Position numbers and translations under genes: made by a program. Shown here piece by piece: positions 1-12,100 of a stretch of 64,000 nt of DNA. The notes beneath the pieces are model-generated. The model did no database searches. It was given only the letters and a program-made list of their open reading frames with translations, and was not told where the DNA came from. Every line of letters starts with the position of its first letter. The stretch's first letter is position 1. The DNA lies in contig CM022672.1 of assembly GCA_012295275.1 (NCBI GenBank), forward strand, positions 15,018,625 through 15,082,624, read 5' to 3'. This DNA comes from Chrysomallon squamiferum (taxonomy: Eukaryota; Mollusca; Gastropoda; Neomphalida; Peltospiridae).

Positions 1-830
1 TCAGACGTAGGGTCAGTTAGGCCTGACAAACTTGCAGCAGATAATACTCCAGATCTGCTTAGCAAGGTCTTAGTAAGAACGAAATGATTCTAGGTTAAAC
101 CACAAATGAATGCAGAAAATTGCTAATGAGGTAAACGATCGTCGTTTTACATTCGCTACATCCCAACATAACCAGAACGAATGTCTACCTAACGTCTATT
201 CAGCTCATCTTAATATTATCTGTGTCATAACAATTGCTTGATTAAATTTTATTTATTTATTTATTTATTTGTTTGTTTGTTTTATGTTACTAGTTTATTT
301 GGTTTGAGTGATTTGACGTCGTAAATAATAATTTATGACAATAAAATAATACTGTATATATATATATATATATATGTCTCTAAACGCCGCCATTTTATCT
401 CTTAACAACTGTAGTTATGACGTCATCATATACGTAGCCGACTGACAGCTGCATGTTTTCCGATAACATCAAAAGAAACGTTACAGTAAATCAGCCTACC
501 TTGTACGAGATGACGTCACGACTATACGACAGAAAAATGGCAGCGGCCATACATATATATATATATATATATACCTATAATTTACTAACTGTACTTTTAT
601 ATTTCATTATTAATTAAGATTGGGCGGGGGGGGGAAACAACAACAAAAAACACCCCAAGATTCCTTCAATAAAGCATAACTTGGAAATATTCAAAATAAT
701 ATTACATTTAGAGTATTTCATGTTACTTATGACAGTACTGTTGATATGACAAAATTTATCCACGGTGGAAACAAGTTATATTTACAACAGAATTTCTTGC
801 GACTTCGTAAAATTTGAGAAAATTATTTAC

Positions 831-847
831 GACACACACACACAAGT

Positions 848-914
<67 letters not shown>
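831..914. repeat. (CA)n microsatellite
   Basis: About 80 bases of CA dinucleotides with a short CTCTCT interruption in the middle. Confidence 0.95.
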
Positions 915-916
<2 letters not shown>

Positions 917-1139
917 CTCACGCATATTTACACACGCAGATTGGCAAACAGATAGAGATAAATGTTGTGTTAGATCGATCCTTTGATGGATAAATGAAGC
1001 AATAATATATACAATACTGTGATAAATGTTCAGTGATTACTAATAGCATCTGAAATGGTGGAAAAATGTAAATCGCAAACACAGCTGTCCTGGCGCTATT
1101 TCGAGAAAGAGAAACGTGAAAAGAATCATATTTCTGTTT

Positions 1140-1215
1140 AGAGGGATTCGATCCGCGGTCCTGTCAGTTTTGAAGCAGGAGACTTAACCCAGTAGGCTCA
1201 CAGCTGATATGTGAA
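1140..1215 (-). mobile_element. Possible tRNA-derived SINE remnant
   Basis: Read on the minus strand, GGATCGAATCC matches the RNA polymerase III B box (GGTTCRANNCC) at 10 of 11 positions. About 35 bases before it, GAGCCTACTGGGTTAAG loosely resembles an A box. No full cloverleaf could be folded by eye, so this is a tRNA-like promoter relic and not a functional tRNA. A chance match remains possible. Confidence 0.35.
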
Positions 1216-1300
1216 TGACAATTACAAACAGCGTGGTTAATTACAGCTCCCTCTGTGTGGAAAAAGTGTATGTAAAATAGCCCACGCTGCAACACTGGCA

Positions 1301-1377
<77 letters not shown>

Positions 1378-1424
1378 GTGGTGATGATGATGATGGTGTA
1401 ATAATGATGATGATGATAATAAAT
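1301..1424. repeat. Compound (CTA)n-(ATA)n-(GAT)n trinucleotide array
   Basis: About 40 bases of CTA repeats switch to about 36 bases of AAT repeats, then to degenerate GAT/GGT units. One trinucleotide array has drifted by single substitutions. Confidence 0.95.
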
Positions 1425-1507
1425 AAATTGGGACTACTTGTTCAAACTACCAAATATTTTACCTCCAAATACCGATAATGAAAAAAAGTATTGTGATCTA
1501 ATGATGT

Positions 1508-1585
1508 CAACAAAAACAACAACGGCAACAACAACAACTACAACAACGGCAACAACAACAACTACAACAACGGCAACAACGACAG
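1508..1585. repeat. CAA-type minisatellite
   Basis: Three tandem copies of a unit of about 27 bases with core ACAACGGCAACAACAACAAC, probably grown from a CAA trinucleotide repeat. Confidence 0.8.
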
Positions 1586-1904
1586 CTATATCAGCCACTT
1601 TTTCAATGTAAGCATTACTGCATACCGCACATTAAACGTACCAGCAACGGACTACTGCATTCCAACGTGATCTGAAATACACCGGCTATATCAGGATATC
1701 CCACGCCTACGACGACGTCTTTTGGTTACGTAATGTGTTTGTTGAGGACGTAGTGCACACGACGTGGTTTTGTAGGTCTACGTGGAAAATAGAAACATAT
1801 TCTAGATATGTTAATGATCTATATCCATCTATCTATCTCTCTGTTTGTTTGTTTGTTTGTTTGTTTGTTGCATTTTCATCGTGACTATTTTTATACTGTG
1901 TTCG

Positions 1905-2030
1905 GTTTTACTACCACCACCACCACTACTACTACTACTAAAACTACTACTACTGCAACTGCTGCTACTACCATGATTGTTATTATTATTATTACTGTTG
2001 TTGTTATTATTATTATCTGTATATCGATAT
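1905..2030. repeat. Degenerate (CCA/CTA/TTA)n array
   Basis: Trinucleotide repeats that shift from CCA through CTA to TTA. They produce artefactual Thr- and Ile-rich frames on the plus strand and Asn/Ser-rich frames on the minus strand. Confidence 0.85.
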
Positions 2031-2244
2031 AATATAAACAAATGATAAATTATTCATTCTCTTTTATTTATTACATAATTATTACAATGATTTCGAATAA
2101 TGTACAGTTATTTTATTTATAAGTTAACTATAATTAATCCACTTGTTTTTGTCCCATTCTTTGTTGTTTTTAATCACCATCGCTGTTATTGTTCTTTTGA
2201 TTGTTTACAGTCATTATTTTGTTATTTAGAAAAAAGAAATTACC

Positions 2245-2311
2245 CACACACACACGTACGCACGCACGCACACACACGTACACACACACACACACACACA
2301 CACATACACAC
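2245..2311. repeat. (CA)n microsatellite with ACGC interruptions
   Basis: CA repeat interrupted by CGTACGCACGCACGC units. Confidence 0.9.
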
Positions 2312-3159
2312 AGTAATTTGGTTTCATACCAGATTGTCACATACTGCTTTTTAATTAAATAATATTATAATTTTTACTCTCTAGGATCTAGAATATCACG
2401 AACCCACGCACTCACTGACACACACACACACACACAGACACATGTATTTATAAATACCCATGTTAATCCAGTTTTTGTAATTACTTACTTATTTTTGATG
2501 AATGAATATTGCTCTAAATATTTTGTTTAGTTGGATGTTTGTTTTCTGTGTTTTCTGTTTGTTTTTGTTTGGATTTTGTTTTTGTTTTTTTCAAATTTCT
2601 TTTCCTCTTTACCATTTTCGTTTTCCTGTGAATAACGAATATTCGTATGATTTTTGTGCGTTATTCTTACACGAGTTATCTTTCTTGTCACTGGTAATGT
2701 TGACTTGTAATTCTGTTTTCTTTTCATTTTAGATTAATCCGAAAAAACAGGTAAAAGCCACAAAAAAAAAAAACAAATAAGAAGCAGCAGCAACAATGAG
2801 AATAAACTGTAAAAATATAAAATTAAATATTGCAAGAATTAATAAAGAATGGATATTTTAATAAATAAAATACTCTTTTCAATACGTTAATATCAACTTT
2901 TTTTACTATGTCTTTTTCTTCTTCTAAGATTCTTTAGCGAACTGTTTTTCATTGCTGCTAGTGACTGTCAAAAGTGCACGTGTTTTTCTCTCTCCTGGAA
3001 GGTACAGTAACGATTTCTTATAAAAATGCAAAGGAGACGGTTTTTATTAAGAATTGCCAAGTACTCAGTAATTAATTTGTTTGTTCTTGTGGTGTAAAAT
3101 AACAAAAATAAATAAATAAATAAAATAAATTAAAATAGAATAAAATATAAAGCTACCTC

Positions 3160-3428
3160 AACTATTACTACTGCTACTGCCACTGTAACTATTGCTACCA
3201 CTATCATTACTGCTATTATTACTACTGCTTCTACTAGTACAATTATTATTACATTGTTATAACTACATGTCTATTACAACCACTACTATTACTACTACTA
3301 CCACAGACAACAACAACAACTGCTACTACTTCTACTATTACTACTACTTATTATTGTTGTTGTTGTTATTATTATTATTATTATTATTTTATTATTATTA
3401 TTATTATTATTATTATCATCATCATTAT
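3160..3428. repeat. Degenerate (ACT/ATT)n array
   Basis: A long imperfect trinucleotide tract that ends in clean TTA repeats at about 3355-3428. The apparent Leu/Tyr/Thr-rich reading frame is a repeat translation. Confidence 0.85.
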
Positions 3429-4580
3429 ACGTATTTTACTTATTATAAATCACATTAGAACTGAAATCAGAGGAAAATAATATAACAAAATGCTAACAAT
3501 TAAAAAATATATTTTTCAAAATTTTTATTTGCCACTTACTTCGAAAAATCGCACATAATCTTGGCTTTTTTAAAATAAATACATTTAATGCGATTGAACC
3601 ATTTTCTTCAGCAATGGCGACAAGAAATATTGCGAAACAATAACGAAAATTATAACACATTTGTATAAATGGACGGAATCTTGATTAACTGATATCAGAC
3701 AGGTATTTAAAAATCTTTAATAAAAAAAATGTTTGATCGATATACAAAAATAAAATGCGAGAACGTACGTTAATTCAATTAGCTGAAAAATAACCGAAAA
3801 TAATATATTTATATTAGAATTATAATAGATTTCAAGAGCAAAGCTCATGCCGTTTAATTTCAAAAGTATTCAACAATTATCTATTCATTGTTTTGTTTTG
3901 TGTGTTTGTTTGGGGTTTCTGTTTTCCGATAAGCTCAGCATAGATAGTTAATTGTATTACATTACGAGAAAAAGGTTTGGTGATTTTGACATTTTAGGGT
4001 ATGCTGTACAGACTATAAATATAAATAGTGTTCCATCGAACTAAACTCTCCTGAGATGCGATAGAATAAGAGTAACGGCCCTTGGTTATAATTTGCAAAC
4101 AGCGACTCCATCTTCTCTTCCAGACACTGGGGAAATTAAAAGGCTGAATATAAATGTTAATTTAAATATTAAATTTGTTTAAGGATTATATAAAAAAAAA
4201 AAAAAATTAAATGATATATTGTCTTGTTAGTTCCTTCTTTTGTTTTGCTTGCCATCAGTATTGATCTAATTACCACTTTGATCATTAATATAACCATTAT
4301 CACTACTGGGTTGGTTTTTCTTTTGTATTCTCTGAGACAGACTGTGTACAATATCAGCATCAGCTTAATACCACACCTAACAACATTTGACGATTAGTTT
4401 CAGTTTTACGTTTTTTTCCTGACAAATTAAAATATCTTGTGAACTAATCAACCACCTGTCCTGTGCTCTCACTAACTGTACAAGCACGTACATCCTGGGC
4501 TCTATATAAACGTATCCCAATGGACGTGTTAAAAAAAAAAAAAAAAGTACAAGGAAGAAATAAAACAAATGTCTTATACA

Positions 4581-5127
4581 CTAAACAAACGTATCTCCTT
4601 CTTTCGTGTAGGACTTCTCATAAACCAGCGAGCTCAGGTACTCAACAAGTCCTCCGAGCTGGTAAAACTCCGCCTCAGTAAGTAGTTCCCGCCACACGTT
4701 CTCGCTCTGCGGAAGGACACCTTCCTTTATGCACCCGTCTCGCAAGTAGTTCAGAATGTAGCGGAAGTGAGTGCCGTCGCGGTCTATGAAGTAGCTTCCG
4801 TCCGGTTCTCGCTTCAGCTCGTGACGTCCGCTGAACATGGCTGCCAGCATGGAATGAGGGTCTTTGGTGAGCGTCAGTATGGACGTGGTGAACTGGTGGC
4901 CGCCGATGTCCAGCTTGATGCGGCTGTCCTGGATTCTGTAGATTTCTGACATTCTCTGGAAGAAAACAAAATGGCGGAAAATCGATTACTGAATAATGCT
5001 TGTTGGCGAGTCATATTAAAATTAGAATTGTAGACACAGAATGGGGTTTTAAACTATAGGAGGTCATGTTTAGAAAGAATTAAAAATGATAGTATTTTCT
5101 ATAAATTATTAAATATCAAACATAAGC

Positions 5128-5166
<39 letters not shown>

Positions 5167-5785
5167 GTTTTTTGATGTTGAAGTCCTGTGTTGATTTAGT
5201 GTAGCTTTTGTTTTAAATCTGTCGTGAATCACAGAAACAAAATGTTTTAGTCTACTTATTATTTTTGCTCGATCTTGTAATATGTCTTTATTATTACTTC
5301 TAGTTATTTAAATTCATTTATATTTTATTTTAATGTTGAAGTAATAAAATATGTAATCAGCTAAAGCATAGTAGAATCATTGTTATTAAAATACGGTTAA
5401 ACGTAGTCATTAAATTTTGTTAGAATAGTCAGCAGTTAGAGTATAGACATTTTAGTTCATGTTACTATTATAGTAACTCTCAGTGACACAAAATTAAACA
5501 TAATTAGAGAAAAACTAATAAAAATCTGTTAAGGTGTTAAAAAAAATACTCATGAGTTCGCCGTTCGTTTCCACATTCTTGCTTGTGTTTGTTATAGTTG
5601 ATGATGCGGTAATATTTTGTGGCTTTTTTTTATTTTTTTTGGTTTTTTTTAAATTGTAATTTGCTTGCTATTGAGGTAACTTTATACATATATCCTTTCA
5701 TCAATTTAGTAAATATATTTTTACTTTTTAAAATATATTTGGTTATTTATGCAGTTTTTATAATAATAATAATAATAAATATGTA

Positions 5786-5836
<51 letters not shown>

Positions 5837-7486
5837 GTATGTATGTATATTATGTACATATATATATCTTTTCTCTAAATTAATTTTTTGATGACACCAG
5901 TGTTACGTACAAAACAAAAGATGACACATCTGCACACCATATTTTCATCAAGTTATACATATGTTTCTTTCAAAAATTATTATTTCACTACTTCTTGTAT
6001 TTTATACATTTTGAAACAATTTTGAAATTATTATTTCACTACTTCTTGTATTTTATACATTCTGAAACACTAGTAGATTAAACAATGGTAACGTTCCACT
6101 GATATTATTTATTTTCTCTTTTACATCTGGCATCATCACTAACACACATATCGACATTCTAGGCTGTCATTTCGCATTTTGGTTCAAAGAACTCGGGGAA
6201 ACAGATATGTCTTCCAAGTAACTTGGCCAACTCTGTGAACATATTCTTTGCAGTTCTGAATCCGAAATTCTGCCACGAAACGTTGGAAAATGGTATAATA
6301 GTTTTAGATAAATATAAGATTAGATGTCTATTTCACTATTGTTAAACTTTTTACTGATATTACTGTTAAAGTCCAACAGTAATGAAACAGAAACTTGAAT
6401 GTGTAAGAATTGTATTTAGGTCGTTGCTGGTCATTACTTTAAATTATCTTCTCATTTCAAAACGACACTTTAATCTCATTGAATATATGTTATCAGTGTT
6501 GGTATATATGTGCATATTTTTATTTATTTATTTGCTTGTTTCTTTTTTTCTTTTTTGTTAGTTTGCTTGCTTCCTTGTTCAGTGTATTTATTTATTTATT
6601 TATTTATTTATGCGTGCAGTTACAGCCGTAGAGAAGCTGTAAAAACTTTGCTATTACTGTCTTTCTTTCTTTTTTTTCACTTAAAACCGGGGCGCGAGAC
6701 CTTCCTGTTTGTGAGATTTTACGAGCTTAATGCCCCAAAGTCTATTTTAAGACGCGTGTATTTTAAACAAGCTGTGTCTTACAGCGATAACGATAGATAC
6801 ACACATATGTATTTTGTTAGTTGGTTGATTTTTTCCCCTTAATATACGAGTTTTTAATTCAGATCAGATGTGTATAAATTACATCTGCTCTTATCATTAC
6901 TGCTACAGACTGTGTATATCAGTTATTATCCATGTGCAGTGATTTCATATACTCACAAAGAATGGATATTTTACATATAATATATATTACATATTATATA
7001 TTATTATTATATACATACATACATACATACATACATTTATTTTTAAGACTTGAATTTAATTTCTTTAACTGACTGGATTATAACAACACGTTAATTAATG
7101 AATTAATATAATCCCGTCAGTTCTAAATATAAAAAATTCAATTTTTAAATTATTATTATTATTTTTTAAACTTTTGTGTCACTGTGTTAGCTTTCTTACT
7201 TTGATCTCCGCATCAAATCTCTCTCGTTCTTTACGTAACTCCTCTTTTTCCCGTTCAAACTCCTCCTGTTTCTGTAGTAATGACCTTTCAGCAGTTTCGA
7301 TCTTTTCACTGTACTGTTTTTCCAGTTCTTGGCGTCTGTTTTCATATTCAGCAATCGTCTGGTCGCACTGGCAAATAATAAAAAGATGATAATATTTTTA
7401 GATATTAATGTTGAAACGTCTCCGAAAGAAACTGACACTTACAGATTATTTTACTTGTTAAGGTGAAAAATTATTTTCATTTCCAA

Positions 7487-7540
<54 letters not shown>

Positions 7541-8881
7541 TTATTTATTTATTTTTTATTATTATTATTATTATTTTTTTTTTTTTGTGAGAGTTATTAT
7601 CATTCACACCAAATTATAACAATACTGTTATAAAACATTTGAACGACGCCATTTTACTTTTTAAAAAAGTGGAGAGGCGTGACGTCATCGCGTACACGAC
7701 GGACTGAGAAGGGTATGTTTGTGACGTTAGAAGAAACTGTAATACTCTGTTAATAATAATATTAGTACTACTACTTCTATTACTACTACTAAGTTCTAGT
7801 ACTATTATTCTAACTTCTACTGCTCTAATTTTGGCTTGCTTACTTTTACAATCTCTGCGTTTAGGTGTCGTTCCTTTTCCTGCAGTCTGATGTTCAGTCT
7901 GTCCGTTACTGTCTCTCTGTCGCACATTTCACGTTCTCGTTCACGCACGTGATTTTCCCGATCATCCACGTACTCACGAGCCCTCATGACGAAACCACTG
8001 AAGTTGGCATGAAGTTTTTCCAGGAACGTTTTCCCTATCTGTTCAATCTGTTCGTGTATGTCAATCTCCCACGCACAGGTGACGTCTTCGAAGAGGTTGT
8101 GCTCGTAGAGCGGACCCACGGGGTAGTCGTAGTTGGCTTCGACGTTTTCGGGACTGTGACTCCACACCCCGTCGCCGTCGTTGACTTCCAGAGCGCAGAT
8201 GGGTCTGGTGAAGTCGGAATCGATTTCCAGACACTTGCCGATTGTCCGGTCTCTGTGAAACAGCGCCTTCCAGTCGCTATCGACATCGGCTTTCGCCCAC
8301 AGGCGCGACGCGTGACTTTTCGGTATCCTGTACAAGTCTCGTATCTTCGCCTCGACGTGGCCCACCTTTTCCATCTTGCTGAATCTGACGTTGTGAAAGT
8401 CTTCGAGCGGCGAGGTTGTCAGCATTACTTTGAACGAGTTGAGGTTGTGTTCGATTTCCGCGGCGCGCGAGTAGCCGTACACGATCAGCTTCATCGGCTT
8501 GTGTCCCTCCGCCAGGCCGTACCACTGCACGAGCATCCGCCAGGCGTCCTCGTGCACCGCGTCCACGGTGTGCGCGTAGTCCCGCCTCGTCAGGATGGGC
8601 CCGGGCGGAGACGTGACGCGCTTCTGGTAGTACTTTCGCGTGCTCGAGATGCCGAGGTACTTCTTCAGGTGTTCAATCCATTCGGCGAGCACGACGTACC
8701 AGTACTCCGCCTCGACGAATTTCCTGTCGAACAGCTGCTCGAGGATCGCCTTCTGCGCGACAACGTCGGGACAGGCCGGACACGCTGGCTGGGCGACAGA
8801 GGGCGCTGTCGCCATTGCCGTACCGACAAGCCGCTCCACGGTAATCTCGCGATGTGTTGACGTCATGAAACAAATTGGCAT
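4581..8881 (-). CDS. DUSP-UBL-coiled coil-BTB(KCTD) protein, three exons
   Basis: Coding exons on the minus strand are 8881-7844, 7367-7200 and 4955-4581, both introns in phase 0 with GT-AG ends, about 526 aa. Residues about 44-127 look like a DUSP domain (WYVVLAEWIEHLKKYLG, then PGPI). Residues about 130-235 look like the ubiquitin-like domain that follows DUSP in USP4/11/15 (RDLYRIP, RLWAK, LEVNDGDGVW). Residues about 275-402 are a charged coiled coil, which fills exon 2. Exon 3 is a KCTD-type BTB/T1 domain (IKLDIGGHQFTTS, SMLAAMFSGRHELK, DRDGTHFRYILNYLRDG). There is no USP Cys/His protease box. KCTD BTB domains commonly bind Cullin-3, so a substrate-adaptor role in ubiquitination is an inference. 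In-frame Met codons at 8866 and further in are alternative starts. The first exon is unusually GC-rich for the window. Confidence 0.88.
5131..5165. repeat. Poly(A) run
   Basis: Thirty-five A residues in the second intron of the DUSP-BTB gene. Confidence 0.95.
5761..5833. repeat. (AAT)n followed by (TA)n
   Basis: Short AAT run, then GTATGTATGTG and about 38 bases of TA repeat, intronic to the DUSP-BTB gene. Confidence 0.9.
5970..6071. repeat. Two-copy tandem duplication, period 51
   Basis: The segment with core TTTCACTACTTCTTGTATTT occurs twice in a row, 51 bases apart, nearly identical. It is intronic to the DUSP-BTB gene. Confidence 0.9.
6159..6269 (-). CDS. Possible alternative last exon of the DUSP-BTB gene
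   Basis: On the minus strand an acceptor (TTTCGTGGCAG) at 6270 opens a 36-codon frame that ends at TAG (6161-6159). Its translation is low in repeats and protein-like (FGFRTAKNMF, ELAKLLGRH, CFPEFFEPKC). An AATAAA hexamer lies about 45 bases after the stop. The upstream coiled-coil exon (7367-7200) ends in phase 0, so splicing to this exon keeps frame and would make an isoform without the BTB domain. The polypyrimidine tract is weak and open frames of this length also arise by chance, so this is tentative. Confidence 0.35.
   Translation of the reverse strand, partial: NFGFRTAKNMFTELAKLLGRHICFPEFFEPKCEMTA
7487..7580. repeat. (ATT)n microsatellite and poly(T)
   Basis: About 50 bases of ATT, then TTTA units, more ATT and a T run, in the first intron of the DUSP-BTB gene. 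Confidence 0.95.
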
Positions 8882-8941
8882 AACTTGCCCTGCTCAAAGT
8901 AAAGAGAGAGAGAAAAAATAGCCAAGTAACGATAAGCAGTG

Positions 8942-9096
8942 GTTGGCATGGTAACCAGATATCCCATACATCTGTTAATCGTAGTTCAAACCAGAGTATA
9001 ACAAACATGTACCGTCGTCTTTCACACACACCCCCCCTCCCATATACAACACACCAATACTCCCAGTGATATAAATATAACGGTTGCCATAGGAAC
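8942..9096 (-). promoter_or_regulatory. Putative promoter with two X-box-like (RFX) motifs
   Basis: GTTGGCATGGTAAC at 8942-8955 and GTTGCCATAGGAAC at 9083-9096 each resemble the RFX X-box (GTNRCC, short spacer, RGYAAC) with one mismatch. They lie about 60 and 200 bases upstream of the ATG of the minus-strand DUSP-BTB gene. No convincing TATA box was seen. RFX factors drive ciliary genes in many animals; any such role here is inference. Confidence 0.4.
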
Positions 9097-9113
9097 GATA
9101 TTATGGCTGACAC

Positions 9114-12100
9114 GTGTAAGTTTTTTGGCGAGGGCTTGCCAAATGCGCACTTAGGTCCGGTTCCGTTTCTAAAGGTTATAAATAGCTCTGGAAATCTTCT
9201 TCTTCACGTGACCTGCGTGTTTACTAACAGAGGTTAACAGAAGAATATGAAGTTTTATTTTCGCACCGAACAAGATAAAGAACCGTTTAACGTGGAATTT
9301 AAAAAAAAAGCTGGCAACCTGACAACGCCCATTTATTTCAGTCTGTGGAACACTTTCTTATTTTAGATTTCTTTGTTAAAAAAATAAATAAATAGAGTTC
9401 AGTTGGAAACACGTTCTTCAAACTGGTTCATTATAAACTGTGGTTATTTCAATAAAGTGAAATATCACGTTACAGTATTCGCCAACATTGTGCTTGGTAG
9501 TCAGCTCTCAAGCAGAACATTTTAGTTGGTGAATAATTATTTTATAAGTAGGCCTATAATGGTAGGAGTCTAAATAGACTTATCATATATCCAATGAACT
9601 TCTGGCGTTTTCTCCGAATATTATTACAAAGACAGTTATTTTAAAATCTTAATGAGAAATATTATCTAAATTTCAAAACTTCTCTTTTTATTTTTTATTA
9701 TTATTTTTATTTATTTTTTGTTACATTTTTACATTGTTACTTTCGGTGAACTTTGCAGTAATAAAATATTTATATTCTCTTTAGATCTCGGATTAAAAAC
9801 ACAAAAAGTATGAATTAAAAAATAAATAATTTCAAACAAATACTGATTAAGCAAAATATGTTTGTATTCCTGTCCAGTTAATTGTTATTTCATATTTATC
9901 ACTAATTATCTCCATGACATAATAGTTATAATTAATAATTAAACTGTAAGAATATTTCTGCAAACTTAATCTTAGATCATCGCTGTGTATATATCATAGA
10001 TTAACGTCAGTAATAGTGCTGTAAATGCATCTTTCATTCATTTTGAAAGCCTACACTGTGCGAAGATATCGGTTTCGACCACTGTTTTCTTATACAATAA
10101 ATACTACGACAATCTGAGGTAAAGGTATTCATTTCTAAAGAATGTATTGTTTGAAATATCACCGATAAGATAAAACATAATTATCAATAATTTTATAACA
10201 GTCACATTCCATTCGAGTTTGATTAAATAAAATAATAATAATAATAATAATAATAAAAACCCAGTTTAAATATTTTATTAATAAAGCTAAATATCATTTG
10301 TCATTAACAGAACTACAACAGAGAAAAACGAATAACAATAAGAAAGAAAGACAACAGGAAGGAATGAAAGAATGAAATTAAAAACGAAAAAAAAAAAAAA
10401 AAAAAAAAAAAAAGTTAATTTAAGCGAAAAGGAAAGCAAAAGAGAAAGAAAAAAGAATCGAAGGAAAGAATAAATGCACGAAAGTTTAATTAAAGAGAAA
10501 TCGATATAAAGAAAGAAAAGAAGGAAGAATGAAAGAGAAAACGAAAGAACGAAAGGAAAAAGACAGTACCTGATCACTTGACACTCCACGTTACGTTATG
10601 AACAAAAAACGATTTTTGCAAGTTGAATCGCATTAACTCGTATTTTATATAACCAAAATACACGTGATAGCTTTCGAACGAGGCTGTATACAAAATGACG
10701 TCACCAGGTATTGTAGGAGAATAAACAAACAGGCAGGTAAAAAGATCGAGGCGTCTGGTTCCCACGTGGTTCGGATCACCTGTGTGTTTACAGCAGGTTG
10801 CCCGGATCGCCTCAGCTTTGTAATTTACTTGGCTATCGAAGAGGAAAACATTCCACTTGACGTTTAGAATGAGAAAAAAAAAAAAAAAAAATATGCTCAG
10901 GAAATAACATTTATCCAGACTCGTAGAAAGTGCTACTATCTATTAAGAATAAAATCTTCTATTTGTATCTTAGCAACAGAGGAAAATGTGGTGCATGTTT
11001 GTTTTTAGTAGTATTTTTTTTTTTTTTTTTCTGTTAGTATAGAAAATAGAAAATAAATGAATATTTCTAAAACAATGAACTGAGTATACAGGACTGGACA
11101 TTTTTCAATGTTAAAATACGAAAGACTTTTTAGTTGATAATGATTAATGTGGCAAGAAATTAAAAAAAAAAAAATGAAAATAAAAATGTTTTTGGCAAGT
11201 TTATCAGTAAAATGTAAATAGTCCAGATGTCAAAATAATTTTAATTCAATGTTTTTTACGACATCGTAAATATGATTAAAGATGCGATGCCAAGCATCTT
11301 TTATATTCATCTTTCGCTGAAGAGATATGATCTTGTGACCCTCTGCTTGTCAGGCCAGTTATCTACGTATGTGAGAGTCAAAGTACATGACAAATTACAA
11401 AATATACTGATTCTAGTTAAGGATATAATTTTATTTCAAATAATAAAACACTTTAGATCATAGGTGTATTATAGGATACAATACATCATGATAATAGTAA
11501 GTATAAATAGTTCGGCTGTGTGGACGAAGCTCATTAAACGAGAAAACCAGACACAAATTCGTACATCAAAAGCGCTGTCTGCGGTAACATTTAACCCCGT
11601 TTTTTACTTAGACAATTATGTCATCGAAACATTCGCTCGGAGAAAGTATAACAATCAAATAACATAACAAAAGTGAAAGAAGCTAAACAATCTAATTGTA
11701 ACATTAAAAAAAAAAAAACGTAATAACTCGGTGTCTGTTCTATTTTTAGACAACTCCATTACCATGGTAACCAACTGGAGAGAGGATGTAAAGACGGCAG
11801 GAAGTTCTTAAACTTAAAGTATTCTTATATTTAGTTTCTCTCGACTTGTTCTTAGGTTTAAATTAAAAAACGTGTACACAAAAAAAGTTACAGGATGTTT
11901 TGGTTTGGAGACGAACGTTTACTGGATTAGACAAAGATCTCAAAGTGCAAAGCGTTGGTTTTGTTTGCAGTTTGGAAAATCGAGAAGTCGTGTTAATGGC
12001 GGACGAAATCAGGCACTTTCTTTGAAGATATTCATTACGGGTCAGTGGCGATTTTCAGCGTCTCGGGTTTATTTTGTATTTATGTTTATTAATGTTAAAT

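Larger units (their letters stand above)
1..4580. other. Repeat-rich region without a recognised gene
   Basis: No exon with convincing protein similarity or good splice sites was seen on either strand. The stretch is AT-rich and broken up by microsatellites, listed separately. Open frames here are translations of CA, CTA/ATA and TTA repeats, giving runs such as Thr-His or Leu/Tyr. The right part is downstream of the minus-strand DUSP-BTB gene and may include its 3' UTR, but no clear end was seen. Confidence 0.6.

Noticed and set aside
1140-1215. Functional tRNA gene
   Set aside because: Only the B box is convincing; no paired acceptor stem or full cloverleaf, so it is listed as a possible SINE relic.
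7865-8860. 331-codon open frame on the plus strand opposite the DUSP-BTB exon
   Set aside because: It is the antisense shadow of a GC-rich coding exon; the minus frame carries the recognisable domains and correct splice sites.
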